Source: a virus. Taken from it: DNA of 41,169 nucleotides. The translations under genes were made by a program, and so were the position numbers. The stretch's first letter is position 1; each line of letters begins with the position of its first letter. Shown piece after piece: positions 19,781 through 29,336 of the stretch. Below the pieces are notes generated by a model. That model saw only the letters and a list, made by a program, of their open reading frames with translations, was not told the origin of the DNA and searched no databases. The stretch lies in IMG/VR virus record IMGVR_UViG_3300006751_000029, positions 1-41,169 of that record. The stretch is one strand, 5' to 3'.

Positions 19781-20070
19781 AGAACCATCCACCAAGCAGC
19801 TCCAACTTCTACAAACACATCTGATGCTGTATTGATTGCCCACTTCTGTTTAGTCCCATAAGTTTCTTCAGTGCCCTCTACATAGACCTCGAATATCTCC
19901 CAGGCTATTCCTATTATAAGTACCCATAGAACTGCCCAGAGATCCGATGCTCCAAGCCATTGAGCTACCTTCGCTATAAATAAACCTGCTGCTATGTGGT
20001 AGGATGTCCAACCATCTAGTGCCCCAGAGCTGATCTGCCATGAATAAAAAGTTGCTAATGGATTTTTCAT
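19777..20070 (-). CDS. Small multi-span membrane protein, 97 aa
   Basis: Hydrophobic segments at residues about 24-38 and 45-61 (LWAVLWVLIIGIAWEIF) and a partly hydrophobic C-terminus (VFVEVGAAWWMVL) suggest two to three spans. The pattern WEIFE...WAINTASDVFVEV is one I associate with small phage membrane proteins of unknown role. It is the last gene of the leftward unit and follows several single-span proteins, so a role in lysis or envelope alteration is plausible. Function not proven. Confidence 0.6.
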   Translation of the reverse strand: MKNPLATFYSWQISSGALDGWTSYHIAAGLFIAKVAQWLGASDLWAVLWVLIIGIAWEIFEVYVEGTEETYGTKQKWAINTASDVFVEVGAAWWMVL

Positions 20071-20084
20071 ATTATACCCTCATT

Positions 20085-20405
20085 TTAATTCTTACCATTG
20101 ATACGAGAAACACTGCCTTTCACCTCCATTATGACATCCGAAAGATCATTGACTTCTTTGACCATGTCCAAATGCCTAACATCACGAGTAGCATCTGAGG
20201 CGTTCCACCTGTCTAACATTTTAAGTAGAATACTTTCGATGTTCTCAATGTGTTGCGATTGACCTTTATTTTCTATGGACAATTCCTCCAAAGCATCTGC
20301 CTGTTCATCAGCCCTTTGCGACTGTTTCAAATAACTATAAAAAAATGCACCCACTATGAGAGCAATTGCACCATATTCTGCATATAATTCTAAAAACGAT
20401 TCCAT
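20085..20405 (-). CDS. Single-span membrane protein with coiled coil, 106 aa
   Basis: A transmembrane helix at residues about 12-26 (GAIALIVGAFFYSYL) is followed by a long charged coiled coil to the C-terminus. The N-terminus is short and acidic. This fits a class of holin-like or inner-membrane spanin-like proteins, though no lipoprotein partner is seen. It sits in a cassette of similar proteins with 2- to 14-bp gaps. Confidence 0.6.
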   Translation of the reverse strand: MESFLELYAEYGAIALIVGAFFYSYLKQSQRADEQADALEELSIENKGQSQHIENIESILLKMLDRWNASDATRDVRHLDMVKEVNDLSDVIMEVKGSVSRINGKN

Positions 20406-20406
20406 A

Positions 20407-20469
20407 TTACCTCGAAATTACTATTATCCATATTATTAAAACCACTAAATCAAAACAAAATTCATCCAT
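20407..20469 (-). CDS. Hydrophobic micro-protein, 20 aa
   Basis: Read directly from the sequence. It begins MDEFCFDLVV, continues with a run of Ile, Leu, Val and Trp, and ends SR. It would form one membrane helix. The ATG overlaps the stop of the upstream 32-residue gene (TAATG), and the stop lies 1 bp before the next start. The fit is exact, but a frame this short could also be chance. Confidence 0.4.
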   Translation of the reverse strand: MDEFCFDLVVLIIWIIVISR

Positions 20470-20567
20470 TATTCTTCTTCTTCTTTTGTTTTACAATCGT
20501 CACATAAACCATGCATGGGTATGCTGATAGACTTATCACATTCTATACAATGAAAAGGTAAAGGCAT
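20469..20567 (-). CDS. Zinc-ribbon-like micro-protein, 32 aa
   Basis: Read directly from the sequence. It has two Cys pairs, CIEC (residues 7-10) and CDDC (22-25), with an acidic tail of four Glu. The spacing fits a tiny zinc ribbon. Its ATG overlaps the stop of the holin-like gene upstream (TAATG) and its stop overlaps the next ATG in the same way. The four cysteines argue against a chance frame. Confidence 0.55.
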   Translation of the reverse strand: MPLPFHCIECDKSISIPMHGLCDDCKTKEEEE

Positions 20568-20833
20568 TACTTCCCCTTCAATGTTAGATCAATATAAACT
20601 TTTAAATCAGACTTGATCTCTGCATTCCACTTTTTTATCTTGCCAAGTTCATCCATAATAATATCCATCCGATGCTGTAAATTCTCATGTTTCTCATCAA
20701 ATCTTTTTAAAGTATCTTCTACTTTTTCTTTTAATATAAACCTGACTACACTATATAAAGCAAAAGCTAAACCAACACTAATAGCAACTGGAAATCCTAG
20801 TTCTTGTATTAACTTTATAACATCATCTGTCAT
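20567..20833 (-). CDS. Holin-like single-span protein, 88 aa
   Basis: A helix at residues about 13-34 (FPVAISVGLAFALYSVVRFIL) is followed by a charged coiled coil (KEKVEDTLKRFDEKHENLQHRM onward) and a basic end. This is a common layout for small phage holins and for proteins often annotated as holin-like. AAGGATG lies ahead of the start. The neighbouring genes have the same layout, so assignment to lysis is by class and context only. Confidence 0.6.
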   Translation of the reverse strand: MTDDVIKLIQELGFPVAISVGLAFALYSVVRFILKEKVEDTLKRFDEKHENLQHRMDIIMDELGKIKKWNAEIKSDLKVYIDLTLKGK

Positions 20834-20879
20834 TTTTTAACATCCTTATTAAATTAATATAATTCTTTAAATCTTTCAT
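20823..20879 (-). CDS. Possible 18-residue leader peptide
   Basis: Read directly from the sequence. It begins MKDLKNYINL at an ATG that overlaps the stop of the 110-residue gene and ends inside the start of the holin-like gene, covering that gene's ribosome binding site. Its translation could couple the two neighbours. There is no further support, and it may be chance. Confidence 0.25.
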   Translation of the reverse strand: MKDLKNYINLIRMLKNDR

Positions 20880-21211
20880 TATTTTCGTTTCTTTTTTTTC
20901 TTTCCCCAACTTAGAGGATTGAGATTTAATTCTTTTTCGTACCAATCTAACTCCTCTTGCATTTGTGCAATTTTAACTTCTTCCTCTGCTATATGTTTAT
21001 CCATTAAACTCCTTATTTCAACAGCAGCTGATTCCAGCTCTCGCTCAACTGATTCAAGTCGAGACATAACTGAATAGAACGAATAAATAATTGAACCGAA
21101 TACAATAAAGGTATTGAGCAAAAAACGGATATTAATATGCAGTATAAAATTGTCTGATAGTATACTTCCTGAGTAACTCCTCGCAGTTTTAAGTTTGTTC
21201 TCCTCACTCAT
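20879..21211 (-). CDS. Membrane protein with coiled coil, 110 aa
   Basis: A polar N-terminus (residues 1-26) is followed by a transmembrane segment at about 29-49 (FLLNTFIVFGSIIYSFYSVM), then a long acidic coiled coil (LESVERELESAAVEIR to EELDWYEKEL), and ends in KKKKKRK. The lysine tail may bind DNA or membrane lipid. The gene begins directly after the giant protein gene, with start and stop adjacent. It could belong to the ejection apparatus or to lysis. Confidence 0.58.
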   Translation of the reverse strand: MSEENKLKTARSYSGSILSDNFILHINIRFLLNTFIVFGSIIYSFYSVMSRLESVERELESAAVEIRSLMDKHIAEEEVKIAQMQEELDWYEKELNLNPLSWGKKKKKRK

Positions 21212-24200
21212 TTACTCGAAGACTTCTATAGTCTCTAAACCTTTTTTAGCTTTTAGCGTATTAATTAAACCATCTATTCTCTTAGCAGAGATCCTTGCTA
21301 ATTCAGCTTCTCTACTTGCATTAGCAGCTTTTTTATAATAGACTTTTTGCTCTGCAGATGTTTTAGCAGCTTTTGCTTTTTCAATTAACTCCTCTGCTGT
21401 TTTAATATATCTTGTTTCTTCTGCGTAATAATCAGAAACCATTGAATTATAGGTCTGTGTAGCTATCTCTATCCCGTTTATTCCATTAACATGACAGCCT
21501 AATGCTATTTCCCTGACCATATTCCAATCACCTCTATGCAATGCTATCTCATATAAATCTTTTGCTCTTCTTCTGGTCATACCCTTACTGCCAGGAACAA
21601 ATAAATTTGATACACTCCAATCTTTATCTTTCCTTAACATCGATTGTGTACTGAATGGCAATGGTGATTTCAATAATAATTTAACTGCACCTAGAAACCA
21701 ATCCATCTTTTGTTTATCCTTTAAATCATAATTAACAAATCCACTAGGAGTTTTATCTGTTAATATTTGAGAAGTGATCTGAATCACTGGAGATGCTTTT
21801 GCACCGACTCTTCTTATTGCTGCTTTAGGAAAATTGAATCCTGTGTCATCATAAAACAATTCTGGTAATTCTCTGAACTGTTTACCCCATCTTTTATATT
21901 CTTCTGTACCATCTTTATTTCTGCCTGTGAACAACCTGGTTCCATTGCCAATGGTATTACCAAACATCGTATAATCCCAAAAAGTCATATCCCGATCTTT
22001 ATAGTATTCTGGATTTTCTTCTTCATCTCTTTTTCTGTATAAAGCATTAAGCATATTGATACCTATTCCATAGTATATAAATGCCTTAATCCAGAATCTT
22101 CTTCCTATTTTTTTGCGAATACTTTTAGCTTCTTTTGTCATTGCACCCATACCTGTAGGAGCGAGTGCCTGTCTTACTGTGGAAACTGTCCAATCAGGAG
22201 ATAATAAGAACCAACCCATTATCTGCCTCATCTTAGGACTGACCATTAACAATTCCCATTCTTGACCACCAAAAGTATCATTCACTATCTGAGCAATCTC
22301 TCGTTTAGCCATTGCCATATCTTCTACTTTTGCAGGATCTAATTTTGAAACAAGATCATTGTATGCTGTTATTTTAAATCCATCATGCAAATAATCCCAC
22401 AGAGCAATACTCCATCTATCAAAAAATGAATCCAATAATCTGTATACTGGTTTCATTATACCAGTTCCTCTTAATTCTCTAGTCTTCCAGAAACCACTAA
22501 TTTTATCTACTGGAATATCCATACTGGCACCTAGCTGAACACCATGCTCTACACCATCTTTAGCTAAACTTTCTCTTCCCCATAGAAATCCTTTACCTTT
22601 AACAAATCCTTGCCAGAAAGTGTTCCATAATATTTTAGTAGTTGCTTTAAATCCTATTAAAGGAACTGCTGTTTCAGATAATGCCAAATGATGAAAAAAT
22701 GATATAGTTAATTGAGTTGTTTTTAAAAAAGCATTTATAGATTCTAAACCATTTAATAAATTTCTATTTGTTCTTACTATCTTACGCTGTTTTATAGATT
22801 CTAAAATTGCAATACCCTTAATATCAGGCAACGTAATTCTATTATCAAACAGCACAGTTAAGGCTCTAACTATATCAGGATGTATTTTATAATAGCTAGT
22901 TAAACCAATGCGAAAAGCAGGATGCCTGATTTCTTTGTAACTATCTGGGGCACCTTTGGGAGGTACTAATAATTTATATTTTTTACCATCGGGTGCTTCA
23001 ATCGACAATTGTTTTAAATCATTAATAAATAATTTGTTAGCAATAACATGGTTTGTCAAACTGCTGTATATTTTTAATATATCACTGATATCTAAATATT
23101 TAGGTGTTAATCCAAATTCATCTATACCTTCCGTCAGTGTTTTAACATACCGTTGTTTTTGAAATCTATTTTCAGTCGGAAATTTGAACCAATTTACAAC
23201 GTCTTTAGTTTTATTTTTATCAATATCCCAGATATGAGTAACATAATTTTCAACTTCCTTATCAGAAAGTTCTGGATTAAACCTCGTTTGCAGTGCCCAC
23301 AATTCTTTAAATCTTTTTCTAACAGCCTGTACCATAGGTTCTAATCTGTCCCTGGTAGCCTGGTCATAAAACATTCTTTCAAGCTCTGTATCATCAATCT
23401 GCTCAGGGAATGTATCTGTCTTCTCTAATAAAAAGGTGATTAATTTTCGTTCATTGGATGTTGTTTTTTCTAATAATTCATTTAAAAATTGATTTAATTC
23501 TAAGGAAGCTAACCTAATATACTTTAATCTGTTCCTGATAAACTCAGATACATTTTCTGCCTGTAGATCCGCATCTTGTTCCATAACCTCTTTACGGGCA
23601 GCTTTCTTTTCTGCACTAAGTTTACGCTCGTCAGGAGATAATGGTTTAAGTGAGTGAGATATAGACCCAGGTCTGCCTGGGGTAGGTCTTTTTAGATTTT
23701 CTTTTTCGTAGCCGAATTTGGATTGGTAGTCTTGGAAGACTTCCCAGATCGGTTTGTAAAGGAAACGGTCAGCGGTTCTGAGTAAATTGGGTCTTGCGGA
23801 GAAACTGGGGTGATTCCTCGCTTTCTTAATATTTTTTGTATAGCTGTTAGTTTTGTTGCCATGTTCTATTAAATTTGAATCTGTGTTATAATCATGAGTG
23901 ACAAAATTACCATTACTAATATAATAATCCAAAGCATTTAATACAACCTCTGCATGAGCCTCATCAAAAATAAGAAATTTCATAGACATATGATTAACTG
24001 ACTCTGTAAAATTTGCTCCATAGGGCTTAGGATTAATTCTTTTATGTACTCTATCGATATCTTTTTCTGTAAATGGTGTTCCATCTGCTTTTCTAAGTAG
24101 CATACCTGAATCTTTACCTTTTGGGTTAGGTTTTTCTGTGACCATACTATCCTGCAAAGTTGCATCACCAATCATAGCACCTACCATATTCCCCATATTT

Positions 24201-27200
24201 ATAGTCGCTCCAGGTAATACAATACCAAGATTAATTTCTAAAGCACCCCAAGATCCAAATCTTTTTGTGAGACTATGTGGTATATTAAGTTCATCGAGTA
24301 AAGTTATCTGACCCCGATCATTTGTAATTGCAGATACTATATCAGACCAATAATCCTGCTTTGTTTGAATACTTAATTCGGTACCAGTTTTTAAATACAA
24401 TCTTTCTGAACCTGGATTCAAACCAATGATAATTCTTGGTGCCCTCTTCCCTTCACGCTCCATAATATCATCGATGTATGCAGTGTTCGTCCACATATCC
24501 CTATCTTTCACAGCTTTTTTATCTAAAATTCTTTTCTCACCTTTTACAGTATATGTTTTTTTCTGTCTGGGTAAAGGTGCTGTTATAAATTCTTCATTTA
24601 ATGTTGCTGATGGTGTCCATTCACCACGATTTTTCATTTCCTCTATTAAAGCAATTTCTGTTTTTGAATAATCGGTAGCAGACTCCCAACTGCCATCTCC
24701 TATCATTGTTTGATTCTTTTTATCTTTAGCTGGGGATAATTCTGTTTTACCATATTCCCATAACATTGCCTGTATCATTTGAGGATACATATCAAAATGT
24801 TCTGCTAATTTGCTGCTAAGATACTGGATATATCTATGTTCAGTTTCACCTAAAGCTTTTGGTAAATTTCTACCTTTTTTATTTTTTCTGGTTCCCAAAT
24901 ATCCAAATGTTCTTTGCACATGAATATCATTTACCGTAAAAGGCATGAACTCATTCTCGACAGCTCTTTCAAAACTTACCATATAATTACTTACTTTTAT
25001 ACCACCTGCATAAGATCCTGTTTCATATAATTGCTGTATAGCATTTCTTTGATTTTCATTAATTTTTAATTTGTTCCCATTCAGTTTGGGTCTATCTCTT
25101 AAAGCCTTCTGAAATTCTTCTTTATTTGTTATAGGATTAATTTCCCTGGCTAATAACATAATATGAAGTGTGTCCTGCAAATTAACTTCCACAGCATTCT
25201 GTGCTGAAGTAACACCAAACAGTACAGAAACTTCCCTCATATTTTCTGGATTAATTAAATCAGCCAAACCTTTACCAAAATCATAATACCAAAATCCCAT
25301 ATCTGGATGCTTGGCTATAACAGTTTTTACTATATCAATTAATTCTTGAAAGCTTCTGGCTTTTACAAATTTATCACCAGTTCTTTCATAACCTTTACGC
25401 TTAACAGGGGCACCTTTAATTTTCTTTAATTGTTCTGTCGTTGGTGTCTGATCATCTACAAATAAATTTTCAAGATCAGTTTCTATATCACCAATCGGTA
25501 ATGATGGAACTGGTTCACCTGGTTCGGGGATACCTAACTTTTTACGCCTCTTTTTTAACTGATGACTTATATCTGTAGGTTCTTCTGCTATAGTTGGCTG
25601 TATTTCCTCCGTAATTGCCCCTTTAAGGAGCTTTTGCAGGTCTTTGCTAACATTACCTTCATCTACTTGTTTTTTAAAATTTTCAGCACTTTCTAATAAT
25701 GACTCTGCGTATTGCTTAAATTTTTCTAATATATTTTTTAATGCTGTACCTATTTTACCTTTAGGTGGAGTTCCAACAGCATAATCAATAGCAAGTGAAC
25801 TGAACCATTCCATGTTGCTTTGTTCTGTTTTGATACCAGTAGACTTTTCATATTTCGCTCTTTCATCTTTGACTTTATTCTCGAATCCAGTGTCTGCTTC
25901 AGTTTGCCTTTTATACCATGTCTCTGCTCTTTCCTCAACTACAGTACCAATATCAGCACCACGATTAATAACAACTATATCATGTAAAACTTCATCTCTT
26001 ATCTCTTGATAATTAGTTCCTGCAACTTGTATTTGTTCTGGTTTCAGTCCCGTAAGATCAGAATCTTCAATTGCTTGTCTTGCTGATGTAGCACTTTCTG
26101 GATTATTAGGATCATCTACATTGTCCTGTAATGATCTTATTTCATCTACATACTCATATGTCTGCTGGTCTTCTGGATCAAGTTCTTCAAATACTTTAAT
26201 AACTTCTTTTATTGCTTCAGTTCTGCCAGGTTTAATTTCTTCTAATTCAATCTTTTCAATTTTTGCTTCATCAGTTACAGCTTTTAATTGTGTTTCTACA
26301 TTAGATAAACTTTGTTCTAACTTAGATCTTTGGGTAGGAGTCAAATCTTCATTGGCAAGTGCAACTTCTGTCCTCTCTTTTGTTTGAGTTAAGTTCTGAT
26401 ATTGAGATTGTAATTTTTCTGTTTTCTCTGCTTTAACTCCTGCTGCTGTTGGTTTTTCATCTTGCTTTGCAATATCTTCATAGTGCTTTTCAATAGCATG
26501 AGCATAATCATATTTAGATTTACCAAGAGGTTTTAATCCTAATTCTTTAACTACAGCACGAAGAGGTTCCATCTTAACATCAACCTCAAGCATTAAATCT
26601 GCTCCGCTTTGCATTCCCTTTCTTGGTTTAGATAAAAATGTTTTAATTCTTTCAGGAGTAAACTCTGGAGTTGGTTCTCCGACTGTTTCAGTAACTTCTT
26701 CAGTTTTTTTAGCTTGCTCTAAAACCTTTTTTACTAAATTTATATTGAGACTAGCATCAAATGAAGGATCATCCTTCTTCTTTTCAGCTTCATACTCCAA
26801 CCAGCTATCTAAGTCTTTTTGTAAATAGGCAACTTTGTCTTTATTAAATTCTTTTAATTCTTTTTTTCTACGTTTATAATTACTCTTAGCTATTTTAATA
26901 ACATCTTCTTCTGTTATATCGCCAGATGCTAATTCATCACTATATAAATCTTTATAAGTCGCTATTGATTCTTCTTCAGTAGTTTCACCCCTGGTAATAT
27001 CCTGTTCATATTTATCTAAATCAGTTACTTCTTCTTCAGTCACTTCTTCAGCTTCTTCAGCTTCTTTAGTTTCTTCAGTCACTTCTTCTTCTTCCAAAGT
27101 TTGTGACCTAGATCTTAACTTTTCTAATTCAGATGCTAAATCTTCCTCAACTTCAGACACAGGAGTAACAGGAGCCTCACCAGTTACTTTTTCTTTAGCT

Positions 27201-28366
27201 TTTGCAGCCATTCTAATTGCAGCAACTGGAGCAGCAGATCCTATTTCAGCAAATGCTTCAGCTAAAACTGCTGAAGGTTGTATTTCATCTCCTGCTACTA
27301 AAGTACCAGCTACTTCACCACCAGCACCTAATGCTGCCTGAGTTGTAAGTTCTTTGGTACCTGCTGTTAAAATCTTTCTTCCTGGTGCTGTAACAAACTT
27401 TCCAGCAATTCCAGCACTAACCATATCAAATATTGCAATAGGAACACCCTTTTTAAGTCCCTTCGTTCTTGCTTCTGACATAAGCTGTTCGTCTTGGAAT
27501 CCTTTCAATAATTGATCTGGGTTGGTGGTATCTATTCCATGTTCCCCCATTGTTTCTAAAACCTTACCAGAATATTCCAACGCTAAAGATGCCATTCCTG
27601 CTGTTGTTATACCTGCATATGTTGCTCCAGCTATTGCACCTGGGGCACCTGCTACAGTTGCTCCAATACCAGCACCAGTAGCTATACCTGCCGCCTGATA
27701 TGGTATAAATTGAGCTAATGATTCAACTACTAATTGACCCACAATTTCAAAAGGATCTAATGCTAATCTTTTTAAAGCATCTCCAAATGTTTTTGCTTCA
27801 TTAAATTCTTTAAATGCTTTTGTTCTCGGTATCTCTCTTGCCTCTGCCTGAAGTGAAGCAATTTCTTTCACTCGCTCTTCCATATCCCAATCCATTTCTT
27901 CTTTGAGAAGAGCATTAGTCAATTTAAAATTTTTCCAACCAGCTCTAAATGCATTTGCTAATCCTACAAATTCATCTCTTATTCCCCACTCATCTACTGG
28001 TTCTAATGGTTCTGTTGGAAGAGGCTCTTCAGTTTCAACTCTTGGTGTAAATTCTGAAGGAAAAAACTCAGAACTTTGCTGAGGTGGAATCCGAGCATCT
28101 ACTGTGTTTTTTATTTGCTCATTTAAATTATTTAATTCAGGATCTTCATAATTAATAACAGATTGTTCCTGAGCTTGAACTAATGGTTGCTCAGTTTCTA
28201 TTAAATTATATTGAGCTATACTGTCTTTATAATCAGGGGATTTTGATAACGCAGAAAATAATTGATCATCATTAAGACTTTCATATGGATCTATACCTTC
28301 ATTTTGTGTAACAAGACTTTTTCTGAATGCAGATACAAATTGCTGTGTTGTAAGTTGTTGAGCCAC
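21212..28366 (-). CDS. Giant multidomain internal virion/polyvalent protein, 2384 aa
   Basis: Layout by approximate residue: Gln/Glu-rich N-terminus; Gly/Ala-rich hydrophobic stretch (210-272) suited to membrane insertion; acidic low-complexity EE/VTEE stretch (412-458); helical coiled-coil section; a segment with LHDIVV...VEERAE (about 790-830) resembling a degenerate zincin-like domain; a domain with FGVTSAQ...NLQDTL (985-1110) like those in polyvalent phage proteins; a long C-terminal region (1600-2384) with hydrophobic helices. Size, domains and position after the tail genes fit a protein carried in the capsid and injected with DNA. It is not a clear RNA polymerase. Function inferred. Confidence 0.7.
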   Translation of the reverse strand: MAQQLTTQQFVSAFRKSLVTQNEGIDPYESLNDDQLFSALSKSPDYKDSIAQYNLIETEQPLVQAQEQSVINYEDPELNNLNEQIKNTVDARIPPQQSSEFFPSEFTPRVETEEPLPTEPLEPVDEWGIRDEFVGLANAFRAGWKNFKLTNALLKEEMDWDMEERVKEIASLQAEAREIPRTKAFKEFNEAKTFGDALKRLALDPFEIVGQLVVESLAQFIPYQAAGIATGAGIGATVAGAPGAIAGATYAGITTAGMASLALEYSGKVLETMGEHGIDTTNPDQLLKGFQDEQLMSEARTKGLKKGVPIAIFDMVSAGIAGKFVTAPGRKILTAGTKELTTQAALGAGGEVAGTLVAGDEIQPSAVLAEAFAEIGSAAPVAAIRMAAKAKEKVTGEAPVTPVSEVEEDLASELEKLRSRSQTLEEEEVTEETKEAEEAEEVTEEEVTDLDKYEQDITRGETTEEESIATYKDLYSDELASGDITEEDVIKIAKSNYKRRKKELKEFNKDKVAYLQKDLDSWLEYEAEKKKDDPSFDASLNINLVKKVLEQAKKTEEVTETVGEPTPEFTPERIKTFLSKPRKGMQSGADLMLEVDVKMEPLRAVVKELGLKPLGKSKYDYAHAIEKHYEDIAKQDEKPTAAGVKAEKTEKLQSQYQNLTQTKERTEVALANEDLTPTQRSKLEQSLSNVETQLKAVTDEAKIEKIELEEIKPGRTEAIKEVIKVFEELDPEDQQTYEYVDEIRSLQDNVDDPNNPESATSARQAIEDSDLTGLKPEQIQVAGTNYQEIRDEVLHDIVVINRGADIGTVVEERAETWYKRQTEADTGFENKVKDERAKYEKSTGIKTEQSNMEWFSSLAIDYAVGTPPKGKIGTALKNILEKFKQYAESLLESAENFKKQVDEGNVSKDLQKLLKGAITEEIQPTIAEEPTDISHQLKKRRKKLGIPEPGEPVPSLPIGDIETDLENLFVDDQTPTTEQLKKIKGAPVKRKGYERTGDKFVKARSFQELIDIVKTVIAKHPDMGFWYYDFGKGLADLINPENMREVSVLFGVTSAQNAVEVNLQDTLHIMLLAREINPITNKEEFQKALRDRPKLNGNKLKINENQRNAIQQLYETGSYAGGIKVSNYMVSFERAVENEFMPFTVNDIHVQRTFGYLGTRKNKKGRNLPKALGETEHRYIQYLSSKLAEHFDMYPQMIQAMLWEYGKTELSPAKDKKNQTMIGDGSWESATDYSKTEIALIEEMKNRGEWTPSATLNEEFITAPLPRQKKTYTVKGEKRILDKKAVKDRDMWTNTAYIDDIMEREGKRAPRIIIGLNPGSERLYLKTGTELSIQTKQDYWSDIVSAITNDRGQITLLDELNIPHSLTKRFGSWGALEINLGIVLPGATINMGNMVGAMIGDATLQDSMVTEKPNPKGKDSGMLLRKADGTPFTEKDIDRVHKRINPKPYGANFTESVNHMSMKFLIFDEAHAEVVLNALDYYISNGNFVTHDYNTDSNLIEHGNKTNSYTKNIKKARNHPSFSARPNLLRTADRFLYKPIWEVFQDYQSKFGYEKENLKRPTPGRPGSISHSLKPLSPDERKLSAEKKAARKEVMEQDADLQAENVSEFIRNRLKYIRLASLELNQFLNELLEKTTSNERKLITFLLEKTDTFPEQIDDTELERMFYDQATRDRLEPMVQAVRKRFKELWALQTRFNPELSDKEVENYVTHIWDIDKNKTKDVVNWFKFPTENRFQKQRYVKTLTEGIDEFGLTPKYLDISDILKIYSSLTNHVIANKLFINDLKQLSIEAPDGKKYKLLVPPKGAPDSYKEIRHPAFRIGLTSYYKIHPDIVRALTVLFDNRITLPDIKGIAILESIKQRKIVRTNRNLLNGLESINAFLKTTQLTISFFHHLALSETAVPLIGFKATTKILWNTFWQGFVKGKGFLWGRESLAKDGVEHGVQLGASMDIPVDKISGFWKTRELRGTGIMKPVYRLLDSFFDRWSIALWDYLHDGFKITAYNDLVSKLDPAKVEDMAMAKREIAQIVNDTFGGQEWELLMVSPKMRQIMGWFLLSPDWTVSTVRQALAPTGMGAMTKEAKSIRKKIGRRFWIKAFIYYGIGINMLNALYRKRDEEENPEYYKDRDMTFWDYTMFGNTIGNGTRLFTGRNKDGTEEYKRWGKQFRELPELFYDDTGFNFPKAAIRRVGAKASPVIQITSQILTDKTPSGFVNYDLKDKQKMDWFLGAVKLLLKSPLPFSTQSMLRKDKDWSVSNLFVPGSKGMTRRRAKDLYEIALHRGDWNMVREIALGCHVNGINGIEIATQTYNSMVSDYYAEETRYIKTAEELIEKAKAAKTSAEQKVYYKKAANASREAELARISAKRIDGLINTLKAKKGLETIEVFE
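23641..23820 (-). other. GC-rich patch inside the giant gene
   Basis: The 60-bp line at 23761-23820 has 32 G/C and the line before it 25, against about 13 in a typical line further into the gene. The patch encodes residues about 1515-1575, ending in GRPGSISHSLKPL, the junction between a central domain and the C-terminal domain. A recombination seam or recent import would explain the composition. Confidence 0.5.
27023..27099 (-). repeat. Low-complexity repeat encoding Glu-rich linker
   Basis: Short TTC-rich units (on the plus strand TCTTCAG, TCACTTCTTC) recur and encode EVTEE and EAEEAEE units. It is a length-variable linker within the giant protein. Confidence 0.6.
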
Positions 28367-28368
28367 TG

Positions 28369-29328
28369 TTATTCAACGTATTGGAATAAATTAAGTGGGT
28401 CTGCTTGTTGTGATTGCTCTTCTGGTAAAGTCTCAGTATTCATTTTACCAAGCTCTGCTCTTGCTTTTATTATTTGCCCTTTGTGTCTTTCAAACCATAG
28501 CGTTCTGATCGCTTTTGGTGATCTCTCTTCTCTAGGAATTGATACAAACTCATTTGTACCATCAGAATTCCAAAGAATAAATCCCTTTTGCTCTTGTATA
28601 TTTTTTACTGGTATTCTCATAGCTAAACCATATAAACTAGTTATTAATGTATGATAGTTACCTGATAGTATATTCCCACCACCAGCCCCCATATCTTTTT
28701 CTATTTCTTTTGTCAATGCATCTCTAAATTTAAATAACTCTGCATTTTTTTTAACTTCTTCTGTAGTCATGCCTTCAATACTAATATCTATTCCCTGTGC
28801 TAAATCAAAATATCTATCTTGTGCAAATGTATGAAATGTTCTATTTTTTTTATTTCTTTTTTCCTGTACAGTTTCTGCTCTCTCGGATGCAATTTCTTGT
28901 CTTAATTTATGATTCCGTATTCGACTTAATGCATTCATTTCTGAAGTATTCATTGTACTGCCATGAGTTTTATAATATGCTTCTATTTTTTTAGATGTCA
29001 TATTTTTATCAAAATTAAATTTATTAAGTATTTTCATGGTGCCTGACTGCATTGTTTTACTATGTGCAACAGCCTGATCAAGTGTTAATTTACCAGCATT
29101 GACCTGGCTCATTATACTTGCAACATCAGAAGAATCTAAACGAGATGAGATTAGATTTTGTGCCCTGTTTTTAAGTATCTGGTTTCTGAGCTGTATAGGA
29201 TCTACACCCCTTAATGTTTCATATAAAGTTTTAGGCTGTTCAACTGTCTCTTCTTCAGTCATTAAACCCTGTTGCTGTCCTATTGGTTGCTGATTAGTTA
29301 CTAAACTTGTTTGATCTCCGTTAGCCAT
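28369..29328 (-). CDS. Internal virion protein candidate, 319 aa
   Basis: No family recognised. The first 30 residues are Gln- and Glu-rich and disordered. The rest is helical and basic (for example SKKIEAYYKTHGSTMNTSEM, IRNHKLRQEI) with a Gly-rich loop DMGAGGGNILSG near residue 215. There is no membrane helix. It sits between two large virion proteins, each within 10 bp, and so probably belongs to the ejectosome set (like the three ejection proteins of T7 or P22, by position). Confidence 0.55.
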   Translation of the reverse strand: MANGDQTSLVTNQQPIGQQQGLMTEEETVEQPKTLYETLRGVDPIQLRNQILKNRAQNLISSRLDSSDVASIMSQVNAGKLTLDQAVAHSKTMQSGTMKILNKFNFDKNMTSKKIEAYYKTHGSTMNTSEMNALSRIRNHKLRQEIASERAETVQEKRNKKNRTFHTFAQDRYFDLAQGIDISIEGMTTEEVKKNAELFKFRDALTKEIEKDMGAGGGNILSGNYHTLITSLYGLAMRIPVKNIQEQKGFILWNSDGTNEFVSIPREERSPKAIRTLWFERHKGQIIKARAELGKMNTETLPEEQSQQADPLNLFQYVE

Positions 29329-29336
29329 AATAATTC

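Noticed and set aside
21212-28366. Virion RNA polymerase of the N4 type
   Set aside because: Size and position would suit, but I could not find the catalytic motifs of T7-like polymerases, and sigma70-like promoters are present.
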